Source: Leifsonia sp. ku-ls
GTDB lineage: Bacteria; Actinomycetota; Actinomycetes; Actinomycetales; Microbacteriaceae
Assembly: GCA_003367665.1 (NCBI GenBank)
Contig: QKXI01000016.1
Coordinates: 26,467 to 90,466 of the forward strand
DNA: 64,000 nucleotides
Direction of reading: 5' to 3'
In this document: positions 25,087 to 32,929 of the stretch, one piece after another
How positions within the stretch are numbered: the first letter of the stretch is position 1
Layout of the letters: each line of letters begins with the position of its first letter
Made by a program: the position numbers and the translations under genes
Notes under the pieces: model-generated
Database searches by the model: none
The model's input: only the letters and a program-made list of their open reading frames with translations
What the model was told of the DNA's origin: nothing

Positions 25087-26100
25087 TCAGCGGACGACGG
25101 ACGGCGACCAGGCGTGCCGCAGGAACAGCGTCGGCGCAGCGGAGCCGTCGGCCTTCACCGCGTAGACGTTGCTGTCGCCGGGCTTCGCCGGATCGGCGAG
25201 GCCGTACAGCAGCGTGCCGTCGTCGAGCCACTCGGCCTGGTCGTCCACGCTGACGGAGTCCGGGATGGGGAGCTGCGTCTCCGTGCCGGTCGCGAAGTCG
25301 AGCACGGCGAGCGTCCAGCGCTTCGTGGCGGTGGTGGAGGTGTTCTTCTTGTACGCCACCCGCGTGCCGTCCGGGGACAGCGACGGGCATTCCGCGCCGT
25401 CCTTGATCGCCACCAGGGTGCGGCCGCGCAGGTTGCCGCGGACCAGCCAGGTGTGGCCGGCAGAGGCGGCGGTCGCATAGAAGGTGTTGTCGTCGGAGGC
25501 GAACGTGACGCCCCAGAAGTTGCGGTCCTTTGCGGTGACCTTGGCGCCGTCGACCAGCAGCGTGAACGACTCCAGGTTGCCATAGTCGACGCCGTTCACC
25601 GCCGAGATGGTGGTCTGCGTGGAGAATCCGGCGTAGCCGTAGGAGGACCCGGTCACGAACGAGGTCTGCGCCACCAGCGAGGAGTCGTGCGAGAGGCGGG
25701 TGCGACTGGGGACGCCCGCGAGCGGCCAGCTCTTGAGGGCCGACCCCGAGGCGTCGTACAGGGTGGCCTGGAAGCTGGTGGTCGTCCCGCGGTCGGTGTG
25801 CAGGCACATGAGGTTCTCGTGGGTCGCGTAGACGCGATCGCAGGGCAGCCCCGTCGACACCCGCTTCGCCCCCGGGTCCGCCAGCGGCACCGACGCGACC
25901 ACGCCGTAGTCCTGCCCCGGCGACGTGTCCCGGAAGACGAGCCGTGCGCCGGCGGGCAGCGTGGGAACGGGAGTGGAGGCGCCGGTCGCCGTCGCCCGGG
26001 ACTGGTAGCCGATCACGACCACCGCGGCGTAGGCCACCGCGGCGACGAGCACGACGGCCGTGACCGCCGCGAGCAGCACGCGCACCGTCCGGGACGTCAT
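25087..26100 (-). CDS. membrane-anchored TolB-like beta-propeller protein
   Basis: A 337-residue protein. The N-terminal anchor is VRVLLAAVTAVVLVAAVAYA; the rest is extracytoplasmic with PD40-type repeats (SLSPDGTRVAYKK, AEWLDDGTLLYGL, and a His-based repeat LSHDSSLVAQTSF). Such propellers usually mediate protein contacts; no enzymatic residues are apparent. ATG 26100 is preferred over an in-frame start at 26136. Followed by the SRAP gene after 32 bases, and preceded by 169 bases containing no gene. Confidence 0.75.
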   Translation of the reverse strand: MTSRTVRVLLAAVTAVVLVAAVAYAAVVVIGYQSRATATGASTPVPTLPAGARLVFRDTSPGQDYGVVASVPLADPGAKRVSTGLPCDRVYATHENLMCLHTDRGTTTSFQATLYDASGSALKSWPLAGVPSRTRLSHDSSLVAQTSFVTGSSYGYAGFSTQTTISAVNGVDYGNLESFTLLVDGAKVTAKDRNFWGVTFASDDNTFYATAASAGHTWLVRGNLRGRTLVAIKDGAECPSLSPDGTRVAYKKNTSTTATKRWTLAVLDFATGTETQLPIPDSVSVDDQAEWLDDGTLLYGLADPAKPGDSNVYAVKADGSAAPTLFLRHAWSPSVVR

Positions 26101-26269
26101 GCGGTCATTCTCCGGGCGTCCGGGTGGCGGCCGCAACCGCCACGCGCGGCCGATTCGCGCCCCGTCGTCCCGTCACAGCCCGGGGTTGGGTGGCGGTGAC
26201 GGACGGCGGGGCGCCAGCCCGGCGATGCGGGGTCGGCCGGACCGCGGAGGGACGACGGTCGAGGCACGG

Positions 26270-26944
26270 TCATCCCTTCGTCGTGAAGGCGCCGAAGAGC
26301 ACGTAGCTCGTGCCCTTGTCGCCCGGCGTGACGGTGAGCGTCACGGAGTTGCCGTCGCGCGCGAACTGCACGGAGGTGGCGCCCGCCACCGCAGGGGCGG
26401 CCGCGTCGTACATGCCGTAGGCGGCGAGCTTCGAGCGGTAGAACGCGACGATGTCGTTCACCTTCTGATCGGTGCTCGCGTCCAGCGTCACCTGCAGGTG
26501 GGTGTCCTCGGAGGCGACCGAGCTGGTGCCGACCTTCGAGCCTGGCACCTGCGGGATCACCTTCGCCGGGTAGCCGTCGACGAGCTTGCCGGAGGCGCTC
26601 GCCGTCTTCGGCAGCGGAGCGGCGATCGGGTACGGCAGCGCCGCGCTCTTGGGGAGGGCCGGTGTCGCCGCCGGCGCCGCCGGCTGCACCTCTGTGGTGT
26701 ATCGCTTTCCGGCAGCGGGTGGGGTGTTGCCGGCGCCCGGCGTGGCCGGGGCGCCTCCGATCTGACCGGCGTCGTCGGCGTCCGACGATCCGCCGCTCGG
26801 CGCGGAGGGATGCGAGGCGACGGTGCTCGACGCGGTGCGGGCGACCGGGGCGGGCAGCTGGGAGAGGGTGAACGCGCCGGCCGCGATGAGCGCCGCCGCG
26901 GCGAGTCCGGTGATGATCCAGGTGCGCTGGCTCGGCTTCTTCAT
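26270..26944 (-). CDS. secreted/anchored hypothetical protein of the EPS cluster
   Basis: A 224-residue protein with an N-terminal membrane anchor (WIITGLAAAALIAAGAFTL), a long Pro/Ala/Gly/Thr-rich linker to about residue 115, and a small C-terminal domain of about 100 residues (DTHLQVTLDASTDQKVNDIVAFYRSKL, VQFARDGNSVTLTVTP). This last part resembles domains that pair a FYR-type helix with a sheet in envelope proteins. Family not recognised. ATG 26944 overlaps the acetyltransferase stop (ATGA), so it belongs to the operon headed by the WcaJ-like gene and probably acts in export or anchoring. Confidence 0.7.
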   Translation of the reverse strand: MKKPSQRTWIITGLAAAALIAAGAFTLSQLPAPVARTASSTVASHPSAPSGGSSDADDAGQIGGAPATPGAGNTPPAAGKRYTTEVQPAAPAATPALPKSAALPYPIAAPLPKTASASGKLVDGYPAKVIPQVPGSKVGTSSVASEDTHLQVTLDASTDQKVNDIVAFYRSKLAAYGMYDAAAPAVAGATSVQFARDGNSVTLTVTPGDKGTSYVLFGAFTTKG

Positions 26945-27576
26945 CGTGCCTCGTCCTCCCTGCTCAGCGTGCCGTCGGCCTCGCGATAGAGCGCGCCGGT
27001 CCGCGGGCAGCGCCAGCGTCCGGCGCCGTCCTCCTGCAGCGGGAAGCCGGCCTCGCCGACCCAGCCGATCCGGCGGGCGGGCACGCCGGCCACCAGCGCG
27101 TAGTCCGGCACGTCCGAGCGCACGACGGAGCCGGCGGCGACGAGCGCCCACCGGCCGATCGCGACGGGGGCGATGCACACCGCGCGTGCGCCGATCGAGG
27201 CGCCGGTTCGCACGGTGACGCCGACGGCGTCCCAGTCGTCGGCCGACTTGAGGGTGCCGTCCGGGTTGACGGCCCGCGGGAACACGTCGTTGGTGAAGAC
27301 GACGGCCGGCCCGACGAAGACGCCGTCCTCCAGCACCGCCGGCTCGTAGACGAGGGCGTGGTTCTGCAGCTTGCAGTTGTCGCCGATGCGCACGCCGGGG
27401 CCGACGTACGAGCCGCGGCCGAGGATGCAGTTCGCGCCGACGCGGGCGTGCTCGCGGATCTGCGCCAGGTGCCAGACGCGGGTGCCGGCGCCGACGTCGG
27501 CGCGCGGATCGACGTCGGCGGTCGCCGCGATCGTCGGCGCCGTGTCGCTGTTCGGGATGTCGGTGGTGGTGCTCAT
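26941..27576 (-). CDS. hexapeptide-repeat sugar N-acetyltransferase (WlbB/WbpD-like)
   Basis: A 211-residue left-handed beta-helix acyltransferase. Hexapeptide turns run through residues 15-160 (ADVDPRADVGAGTRVW, NCILGRGSYVGPGV, GRWALVAAGSVVRSDV). The loop VFTNDVFPRAV, and the Cys/Trp-bearing tail RWRCPRTGALY, match enzymes that acetylate the 3-amino group of UDP-2-acetamido-3-amino sugars. ATG 27576 lies 50 bases after the WcaJ-like gene. With the Gfo/Idh and DegT genes at 43.8-48.8 kb it could complete a Wlb-type 2,3-diamino sugar pathway. Confidence 0.85.
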   Translation of the reverse strand: MSTTTDIPNSDTAPTIAATADVDPRADVGAGTRVWHLAQIREHARVGANCILGRGSYVGPGVRIGDNCKLQNHALVYEPAVLEDGVFVGPAVVFTNDVFPRAVNPDGTLKSADDWDAVGVTVRTGASIGARAVCIAPVAIGRWALVAAGSVVRSDVPDYALVAGVPARRIGWVGEAGFPLQEDGAGRWRCPRTGALYREADGTLSREDEAR

Positions 27577-27626
27577 TCGGCGTCGCCCCCAGGTCGTCGC
27601 TCGTGTCGGTCGGGTGGTGCCCGCGC

Positions 27627-29159
27627 CTAGTAGGCGCCGGTGGGATGCAGGAGCACGCGGACCGTGCGCCAGAGGATCACCAGGTCGCCGGTGAGGGACC
27701 AGTTCTCCACGTAGTAGAGGTCGAGGCGGACGCTCTCCTCCCAGGAGAGGTCGGAGCGGCCGTTGACCTGCCACATCCCCGTGAGACCCGGCTTGATGTA
27801 CAAGCGGCGGTGGACGTGGCTCTCGTACTGGTTGACCTCGCGCCGCAGCGGCGGCCGGGGACCGACCAGGCTCATGTCGCCGACGAGCACGTTCCACAGC
27901 TGCGGGAGCTCGTCGATCGAGAACTTGCGGATGATGCGGCCGACACGCGTCACGCGCGGGTCCGCCTTCATCTTGAACAGGACGCCGTTGCCCTGGTCCT
28001 CCGCCGCGAGGGCGGCAAGGCGGGACTCCGCGTCGACGACCATCGACCGGAACTTCAGCATCGTGAACGTGGAGCCGTTGCGGCCGACGCGCTCCTGACG
28101 GAACAGGGCGGGGCCGGGGCTGTCGATCCGGATCAGCAGGGCGACGATCAGCATGGGCAGCGCCAGGATGACGAGCGCGATCGCGGCGACCACGACGTCG
28201 AGCATGCGCTTCAGCACGTGCTTGCCGCCCTCGAACTGCGGGATCTCGACGTGGATGAGCGGGAGACCCTCCACGGGCCGGAAGTGGATGCGCGGCCCCG
28301 CCACGTCGGTGAGCCGTGAGGCGAGCACCAGGTCGGTCGCGGTCCCCTCCAGGGCCCAGCCGAGGGTGCGGATGTACCGGCTGCCGCCGCGCGGCTGACC
28401 GGCCACGATGACCGTGTCGGCGCCGAGGCGGGAGGCCGCCTCTGTCACGTCCCCGAGGCCGCCGACCACCGGGAGCTTCTCGCCGCCCGCGGTCACGTCC
28501 TGACGCTCCGGGTCGTCGACGGCCACGCCGACCACCTGGTAGGCGGCGCCGGACTTCGCCCGGATCTGCTCGGCGACGTAGCCGACGTCGTCCGGGTCGC
28601 CCACGACGATCGCCCGGGACAGGTAGTGGTCGTAGCGGCGCTGCGCCATGAGCCAGCGGCGCCACATCCACCTGCTGCCCAGTAGCGCGACCGCGCCGAC
28701 CGGCAGGGCGAGCACGAAGTACCCGCGGGCGATGTCGACCTTGCCGACGAGGAAGACGATGGCGAGGGCGCCGAAGGTCAGCGCGCTGGCCGAGGCGACT
28801 CGGCGGTACTCGGCGAGCCCCATGCCGCAGACGCGCGCGTCGCGGGTGTGGCCGGCGGAGAGGGCGATCGACCAGGCGACGGCGATCAACAGCGAGATGG
28901 CCAGGTAGGGCACCGGGAAGCCGGAGACGTTGGTGGCCACGTCGTCCGGTCCGAACCGCACGACGAAGGCGGCGCCGATGGCCGCGAGGATGATGGCGGT
29001 GTCGGTGATGCGCAGCCGCAGGAGGTACGAGTGGGACCAGGGTCGTCCGGGGTGGCGGACGGCTTCCTCGAGTCCCTCCGGCGCGACGGGACGACGCCAG
29101 GTGGAGCGCGTGCGACCGGGCAGCTTGCCGGTCAGCGGGCGGGGGCGGATGACGGTCAC
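27627..29159 (-). CDS. EPS initiating phosphoglycosyl transferase (WcaJ/CpsE-like)
   Basis: A 510-residue membrane enzyme that moves a sugar-1-phosphate onto undecaprenyl phosphate, the first step of EPS repeat assembly. N-terminal membrane bundle (about residues 40-160), a CoA-binding-like domain (YLSRAIVVGDPDDV), and the C-terminal catalytic domain from about residue 318: KRMLDVVVAAIAL reentrant helix, FRQERVGRNG, SIDELPQLWNVL with the Asp-Glu pair, GDMSLVGPRPP and KPGLTGMWQV. GTG 29159 is behind GGGGAA and overlaps the stop of a small upstream ORF (GTGA); an Arg-rich extension to 29294 is rejected. Transcription is predicted from 29443, giving a leader of about 285 nt. Confidence 0.92.
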   Translation of the reverse strand: MTVIRPRPLTGKLPGRTRSTWRRPVAPEGLEEAVRHPGRPWSHSYLLRLRITDTAIILAAIGAAFVVRFGPDDVATNVSGFPVPYLAISLLIAVAWSIALSAGHTRDARVCGMGLAEYRRVASASALTFGALAIVFLVGKVDIARGYFVLALPVGAVALLGSRWMWRRWLMAQRRYDHYLSRAIVVGDPDDVGYVAEQIRAKSGAAYQVVGVAVDDPERQDVTAGGEKLPVVGGLGDVTEAASRLGADTVIVAGQPRGGSRYIRTLGWALEGTATDLVLASRLTDVAGPRIHFRPVEGLPLIHVEIPQFEGGKHVLKRMLDVVVAAIALVILALPMLIVALLIRIDSPGPALFRQERVGRNGSTFTMLKFRSMVVDAESRLAALAAEDQGNGVLFKMKADPRVTRVGRIIRKFSIDELPQLWNVLVGDMSLVGPRPPLRREVNQYESHVHRRLYIKPGLTGMWQVNGRSDLSWEESVRLDLYYVENWSLTGDLVILWRTVRVLLHPTGAY

Positions 29160-29347
29160 GACGGGTTCCCCTTCCCCGGAACGACGTGGTGGGCACGGGT
29201 GTGGACAGGACCGGCGACGGCTGGGGGAAAGCCGTGGTCTCGAACGGCTTTGCCGTCGCCGGTCCCGCTGGGGAGGATGCCCGCGGCCGAGCACCGGAGC
29301 GTCGCCGCGGCCAGGCGCGGGCTCGCTGAGTACGGTGTCGTCGTCAC
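29156..29347 (-). CDS. putative leader ORF coupled to the WcaJ-like gene
   Basis: A 63-codon frame from GTG 29347, 6 bases after CAGGGG; ATG 29353 is an alternative. It ends with TGA overlapping the GTG of the transferase, the same GTGA coupling used throughout this window. The peptide (TPYSASPRLAAATLRCSAAG...) has no recognised family. It spans the large hairpin at 29208-29265, so ribosomes translating it would open that structure. Could be chance; its fit to the leader is the main argument. Confidence 0.4.
   Translation of the reverse strand: MTTTPYSASPRLAAATLRCSAAGILPSGTGDGKAVRDHGFPPAVAGPVHTRAHHVVPGKGNPS
29208..29265 (-). promoter_or_regulatory. nested 22-bp hairpin in the WcaJ-like leader
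   Basis: Outer arms GGACCGGCGACGGC (29208-29221) and GCCGTCGCCGGTCC (29252-29265) pair perfectly over 14 bp. Inner arms AAAGCCGT (29228-29235) and ACGGCTTT (29244-29251) pair over 8 bp around an 8-base loop; the only interruption is a 6-base bulge TGGGGG on one side. It lies 49 bases before GTG 29159 in the mRNA. It is a candidate attenuator or translation-control element. Confidence 0.6.
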
Positions 29348-29421
29348 GGTCATCCCCTGCTTATCGGGTTTCCACAGGTGTGCATTTCTCGGGTGTGGGA
29401 GTGAGACCGAGAACCATAAAG

Positions 29422-29492
29422 TGACGGTTCCTCATCTCCCATAAGTGAGAATATATCGTCTTTGCGGCGACGCCCCACCCCCCATCCGGGGG
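29422..29492 (-). promoter_or_regulatory. EPS-type promoter of the WcaJ-like operon
   Basis: Read on the minus strand: CCCCCGGATGGGGG (29492-29479), 23 bases, TATATT -10 box (29455-29450), 15 bases, then TGAG-GAACCG-TCA (29434-29422). The C5/G5 dyad centre lies about 30 bases before the -10, where an activator would touch RNA polymerase. A weak further copy, GTGAGAATATATCG, is on the plus strand at 29445-29458. The rest of the 343-base gap holds the leader ORF and hairpin. Confidence 0.65.
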
Positions 29493-29502
29493 CGAAGGGG
29501 GG

Positions 29503-30741
29503 TCAGCCGCGCGGAGGCCGCGGGGAGGCCGCGGAGTGCGTCAGACCACCACGCCGACCCTCGAGGCCGGCCTCGGCCAACAGGTGGGCCGCGATCTCGA
29601 GCGCACTCGTGGCCGCGGGCGACGGCGCGTTCAGCACGTGCAGCTGGTGCGGGGCGCGCTGGATCACGAAGTCGTCCGCGAGCGAACCGTCGCGACGGAT
29701 CGCCTGCGCCCGCACGCCGGAGCCCGCCCGCACGATGTCGTGCCGTTCGATCTCCGGCACGAGGCGGGCGAGGCTGGCCGCGAACGCCGACCGGCTGAGG
29801 GAGCGGGCGACCTCGCGCACGCCGGTCTCGAGGTTGTGCGCGGCCATCCGCACGAAGCCGGGATAGGTCAGCGCGTCCACGGTGTCGCGGAGTCCGACGT
29901 CGCGCCAGCGGTAGCCTTCGCGCTTAAAGGCGAGCACGGCATTCGGACCGGCGTGCACCGAGCCGTCGATCATGCGCGTCAGGTGCACGCCGAGGAACGG
30001 CAGCTCCGGATCCGGCACCGGGTAGACGAGTCCGCGCACCAGGTCGCGGCGCTCCGGCACGAGCTCGTAGTACTCGCCACGGAAGGGGACGATCCGCACC
30101 TCCGGGTCGACGCCCGCCAGGCGGGCGATGCGGTCGGAGTGGAGCCCGGCGCAGTTGACGAGCAGGCCGGCGGCGGTCTCGCCGCGGGTGTGCTCGACGA
30201 CCACGCCGTCGCCGCGGTGGCGGATCCGGGTGACCTCGGCCCCGGTGAGCAGCTCGGCGCCGTTGTCGGCCGCGATCCGGGCCAGGATCTCGCACACCGC
30301 GGCGTAGTCGATGATGCCCGTCGACTCGACCCGCAGCGCCTCGACGGCGTACACCTCCGGCTCGTAGTCGGACGCCTCCTCCGGCCCGATCAGCCGGGAC
30401 GGCACGCCGTTCGCCGCGGCGCGGCGGTGCAGCTCGTGCAGGCGCTCGCGCTCCGGCTCGTCGGTGGCGACGATCAGTTTGCCCGGGACGGCGTGCGGGA
30501 TGCCGTGCTCCTGCGCGAAGGCGATCATCGAGGCGTTGCCGGCCGCGCACATCCGCGCCTTGAGCGATCCGGGCCGGTAGTACGGTCCCGCGTGGACGAC
30601 CCCGCTGTTGTGGCCGGTCTGGTGCGCCGCCCAGCGATCCTCCTTCTCGAGCAGGGTGACGGCGATGCCACGCCGGGCCGCGCGGGCCGCCACGGCGAGG
30701 CCGAGGATGCCGCCGCCGACGATCACGATGCGGGCTCGCAT
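29503..30741 (-). CDS. lhgO: L-2-hydroxyglutarate oxidase-type FAD enzyme
   Basis: A 412-residue FAD oxidoreductase of the DAO family, LhgO subgroup, which oxidises L-2-hydroxyglutarate to 2-oxoglutarate and passes electrons to the membrane. Dinucleotide motif IVIVGGGILGLAVAARAARRG at the N-terminus, flavin-site QTGHNSGVVHAG, and VNCAGLHSDRIARLAG. ATG 30741 is preceded by AGGAG at 8 bases; a GTG at 30750 sits too close to that site. Placement amid EPS genes with an own copy of the cluster motif upstream (30806-30818) is unexpected for a metabolite-repair enzyme. Confidence 0.88.
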   Translation of the reverse strand: MRARIVIVGGGILGLAVAARAARRGIAVTLLEKEDRWAAHQTGHNSGVVHAGPYYRPGSLKARMCAAGNASMIAFAQEHGIPHAVPGKLIVATDEPERERLHELHRRAAANGVPSRLIGPEEASDYEPEVYAVEALRVESTGIIDYAAVCEILARIAADNGAELLTGAEVTRIRHRGDGVVVEHTRGETAAGLLVNCAGLHSDRIARLAGVDPEVRIVPFRGEYYELVPERRDLVRGLVYPVPDPELPFLGVHLTRMIDGSVHAGPNAVLAFKREGYRWRDVGLRDTVDALTYPGFVRMAAHNLETGVREVARSLSRSAFAASLARLVPEIERHDIVRAGSGVRAQAIRRDGSLADDFVIQRAPHQLHVLNAPSPAATSALEIAAHLLAEAGLEGRRGGLTHSAASPRPPRG

Positions 30742-30779
30742 GGGGCGCACTCCTGCCTGTCACTGAGGGTTCTGCGTCG

Positions 30780-30938
30780 ATGCTAGCCGCGACCCGCGCC
30801 AAAGGTGATAACTTCTCATTTGAGCCGATCGAGCAAATGCGCTGATCAACGGTCTAAATGAGGATTCATCACCCCCGGATTGGGGTATCGCCGCCCCTCC
30901 CGCTCGACTACATTCTCCCTCGTAATGAGGATTCATCA
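30780..30938. promoter_or_regulatory. divergent EPS-type promoters (lhgO / WecG-GT2)
   Basis: Plus direction: AATGAGGATTCATCA (30857-30871) directly abuts CCCCCGGATTGGGG (30872-30885); 23 bases later TACATT (30909-30914) is the -10; a second exact copy of AATGAGGATTCATCA lies at 30924-30938, just past the start. Minus direction: TAGCAT (30785-30780) is a possible -10 for lhgO, with TGAG-AAGTTA-TCA (30818-30806, minus strand) 20 bases upstream, where a -35 would be. So three TGAG-N6-TCA copies and one C5/G4 dyad sit in one intergenic region. Confidence 0.7.
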
Positions 30939-30960
30939 GTTATGGCCCGGGGAGGCCGAC

Positions 30961-32778
30961 ATGCATGACATCGACGAGCAGACGGCGACACGAGCGAGCC
31001 GGGAGGCGGCGCGCGGGCGAGCGATCCATGCGCCGGGCATGACCATCGACCTGCTGGAGCGCGAGGAGGCGGTGGACATCATCCGCACCCGCGCGCAGAG
31101 CGACCACCTCCCCCCGCTTGCGGTCGGTTCGATCAACCTCGACCACGTGCACCACTTCGGCGAGAACGGCCGCTGGGCGGGCACGATCGATCGCGACCGG
31201 GGCATGCACGAGCCGCAGCCGACCACCATCGACTGGCTCAACCTCATCGACGGCAGCCCGGTCGCCCGGCAGGCGCACCGGATGACGGGCCGCGCCTGGC
31301 CGCGCCTGGCCGGCAGCGACCTGGCCGGGCCGATCCTCGACCTGGCCGAGCACGTCGGCCTGACGGTCGGTTTCCTCGGCGGAGCGAGCGAGACGCACGC
31401 GCTCCTCGCCGAGCGGCTCGCCGAGACCCGCCCCGACCTCCAGGTCACCGGATACTGGGCGCCGAGCCGCGACGAGCTTTCCGACGCGGCGACCTCGCGC
31501 CGGATCGCGGACGAGATCGCCGCCGCCGGCGTCGACATCCTCGTCGTGGGCATCGGCAAGCCACGGCAGGAGCTGTGGATCGCGGAGTACGGGCTGCGCA
31601 CCGGCGCGCGCGTGATGCTCGCCTTCGGCGCGGTCGTCGACTTCCTCGCCGGACGGGTACGTCGCGCGCCCGGCTGGGTCGCGACCGCCGGGCTCGAATG
31701 GGCCTGGCGGCTGCTGCTGGAGCCCCGGAGGCTCGCCCGCCGCTACCTCGGCCAGGGCCCGGCGGCGTACCGCGAGGTGCGGGCATGGAGCCGCGCGGAG
31801 ACGCCCGCCACCGAGCGCCGCCTTCCGCCGGTCGGGCTCGGTCAGCCCGGCGGCGCGCACGGGATCGTCCCCCTCGCCGAGCAGGCCGACATCGCCGTCG
31901 TCGTCGTGGCCCACAACAGCGCGGACGACATCCCGGAGCTCCTCGCCGACCTCCGCCGCGAGGCGCGCGACCGCCGCATGCACGTCGTGGTGGTCGACAA
32001 CGCGTCGACCGACGGCACCCCGGAGGCGGTCCGCGCCGAGCGCGGCGCCGCCCTGCTCACCGGGCACGGCAACATCGGCTACGCGGCGGGCATCAACCGC
32101 GGCCTGCGGGCCCTCCGCCGGCCGGAGCCTGTCCTCATCCTCAACCCCGACCTCCGGCTCGACCCCGGCGCGGTCGGCGCGCTGCTGGACCGGATGGCGG
32201 CGACCGGCGCCGGCATCGTGGTGCCGCGCATCCTCGACGCCCACGGCGACCTCTACCGGTCGCTGCACCGCGAGCCCTCGGTGGGCCGGGAGTTCGGCGA
32301 GGCACTGTTCGGCTCGCATCTGGCGGGCCGACCGGCGTCGCTGAGCGAGACGGATTGGAACATCGAGAGCTACCGCTTCCCGCACCGGATCGAGTGGGCG
32401 ACCGGGGCCGCGCTGCTGGTGCATCCCGACGTCGTGGCGGAGGTGGGCGACTGGGACGAGCGGTTCTTCCTGTACTCCGAGGAGACCGACTACTTCCGCC
32501 GCGCCCGCGACACGGGCGCCGCGATCTGGTTCGACCCGTCCGCCGTCGTGCGCCACGAGCAGGGCGGCTCCGGCACGTCGCCGCGACTCGACGCGCTGAT
32601 GACGGTGAACCGCGTCCGCTACGCCAGGAAGCACCTGCCCGCCGTGCGCGCGGCCGCGTTCGCGAGCGCCACGGCTCTGCACGAGCTGTTGCGCCTGCAC
32701 CGGCCGGAGCACCGGCTGGGGCTCCGCGCTCTGTTCAGCGCCCGGACGCGGGCCGCCCTTCCCTCCGCCACCCGCTAG
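30961..32778 (+). CDS. fusion of WecG/TagA/CpsF (GT26) and GT2 glycosyltransferases
   Basis: A 605-residue two-domain enzyme. Residues about 20-270 form a WecG/TagA-type transferase that adds a sugar to a polyprenyl-diphosphate-linked acceptor, with signature GIGKPRQELWI near residues 195-206. Residues about 310-560 are a GT2/WbbL-like transferase: VVVVAHNSADDIPEL, VVDNASTDGT, ILNPDLRL as donor-metal motif, and GDWDERFFLYSEETDYFRR. ATG 30961 follows GGGGAGG. The fusion would add two successive sugars of the EPS repeat. Start of the plus-strand half of the EPS cluster. Confidence 0.88.
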   Translation: MHDIDEQTATRASREAARGRAIHAPGMTIDLLEREEAVDIIRTRAQSDHLPPLAVGSINLDHVHHFGENGRWAGTIDRDRGMHEPQPTTIDWLNLIDGSPVARQAHRMTGRAWPRLAGSDLAGPILDLAEHVGLTVGFLGGASETHALLAERLAETRPDLQVTGYWAPSRDELSDAATSRRIADEIAAAGVDILVVGIGKPRQELWIAEYGLRTGARVMLAFGAVVDFLAGRVRRAPGWVATAGLEWAWRLLLEPRRLARRYLGQGPAAYREVRAWSRAETPATERRLPPVGLGQPGGAHGIVPLAEQADIAVVVVAHNSADDIPELLADLRREARDRRMHVVVVDNASTDGTPEAVRAERGAALLTGHGNIGYAAGINRGLRALRRPEPVLILNPDLRLDPGAVGALLDRMAATGAGIVVPRILDAHGDLYRSLHREPSVGREFGEALFGSHLAGRPASLSETDWNIESYRFPHRIEWATGAALLVHPDVVAEVGDWDERFFLYSEETDYFRRARDTGAAIWFDPSAVVRHEQGGSGTSPRLDALMTVNRVRYARKHLPAVRAAAFASATALHELLRLHRPEHRLGLRALFSARTRAALPSATR

Positions 32779-32781
32779 CGA

Positions 32782-32851
32782 CCCCCACACGGGGGTTAGT
32801 TGAGGATCTCTCGACAGTGTTAGCGTGGGACACGTAAATGAGATTTCATCA
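32782..32851 (+). promoter_or_regulatory. EPS-type promoter of the wzz-wzy operon
   Basis: CCCCCACACGGGGG (32782-32795), 25 bases, TAGCGT -10 (32821-32826), 12 bases, then AATGAGATTTCATCA (32837-32851), which fits TGAG-N6-TCA and matches the 30857 copy at 13 of 15 bases. About 80 bases of leader follow to GTG 32930. The C5/G5 dyad also sits just behind the upstream stop codon and might double as a weak terminator. Confidence 0.65.
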
Positions 32852-32929
32852 TTTGCGCCGCCAAGGTCTCATGGCGAGCGCCCCTCGCTCCGACCTCGTC
32901 CGCGCATCCGACCCGAACGGAGCAGCGCC

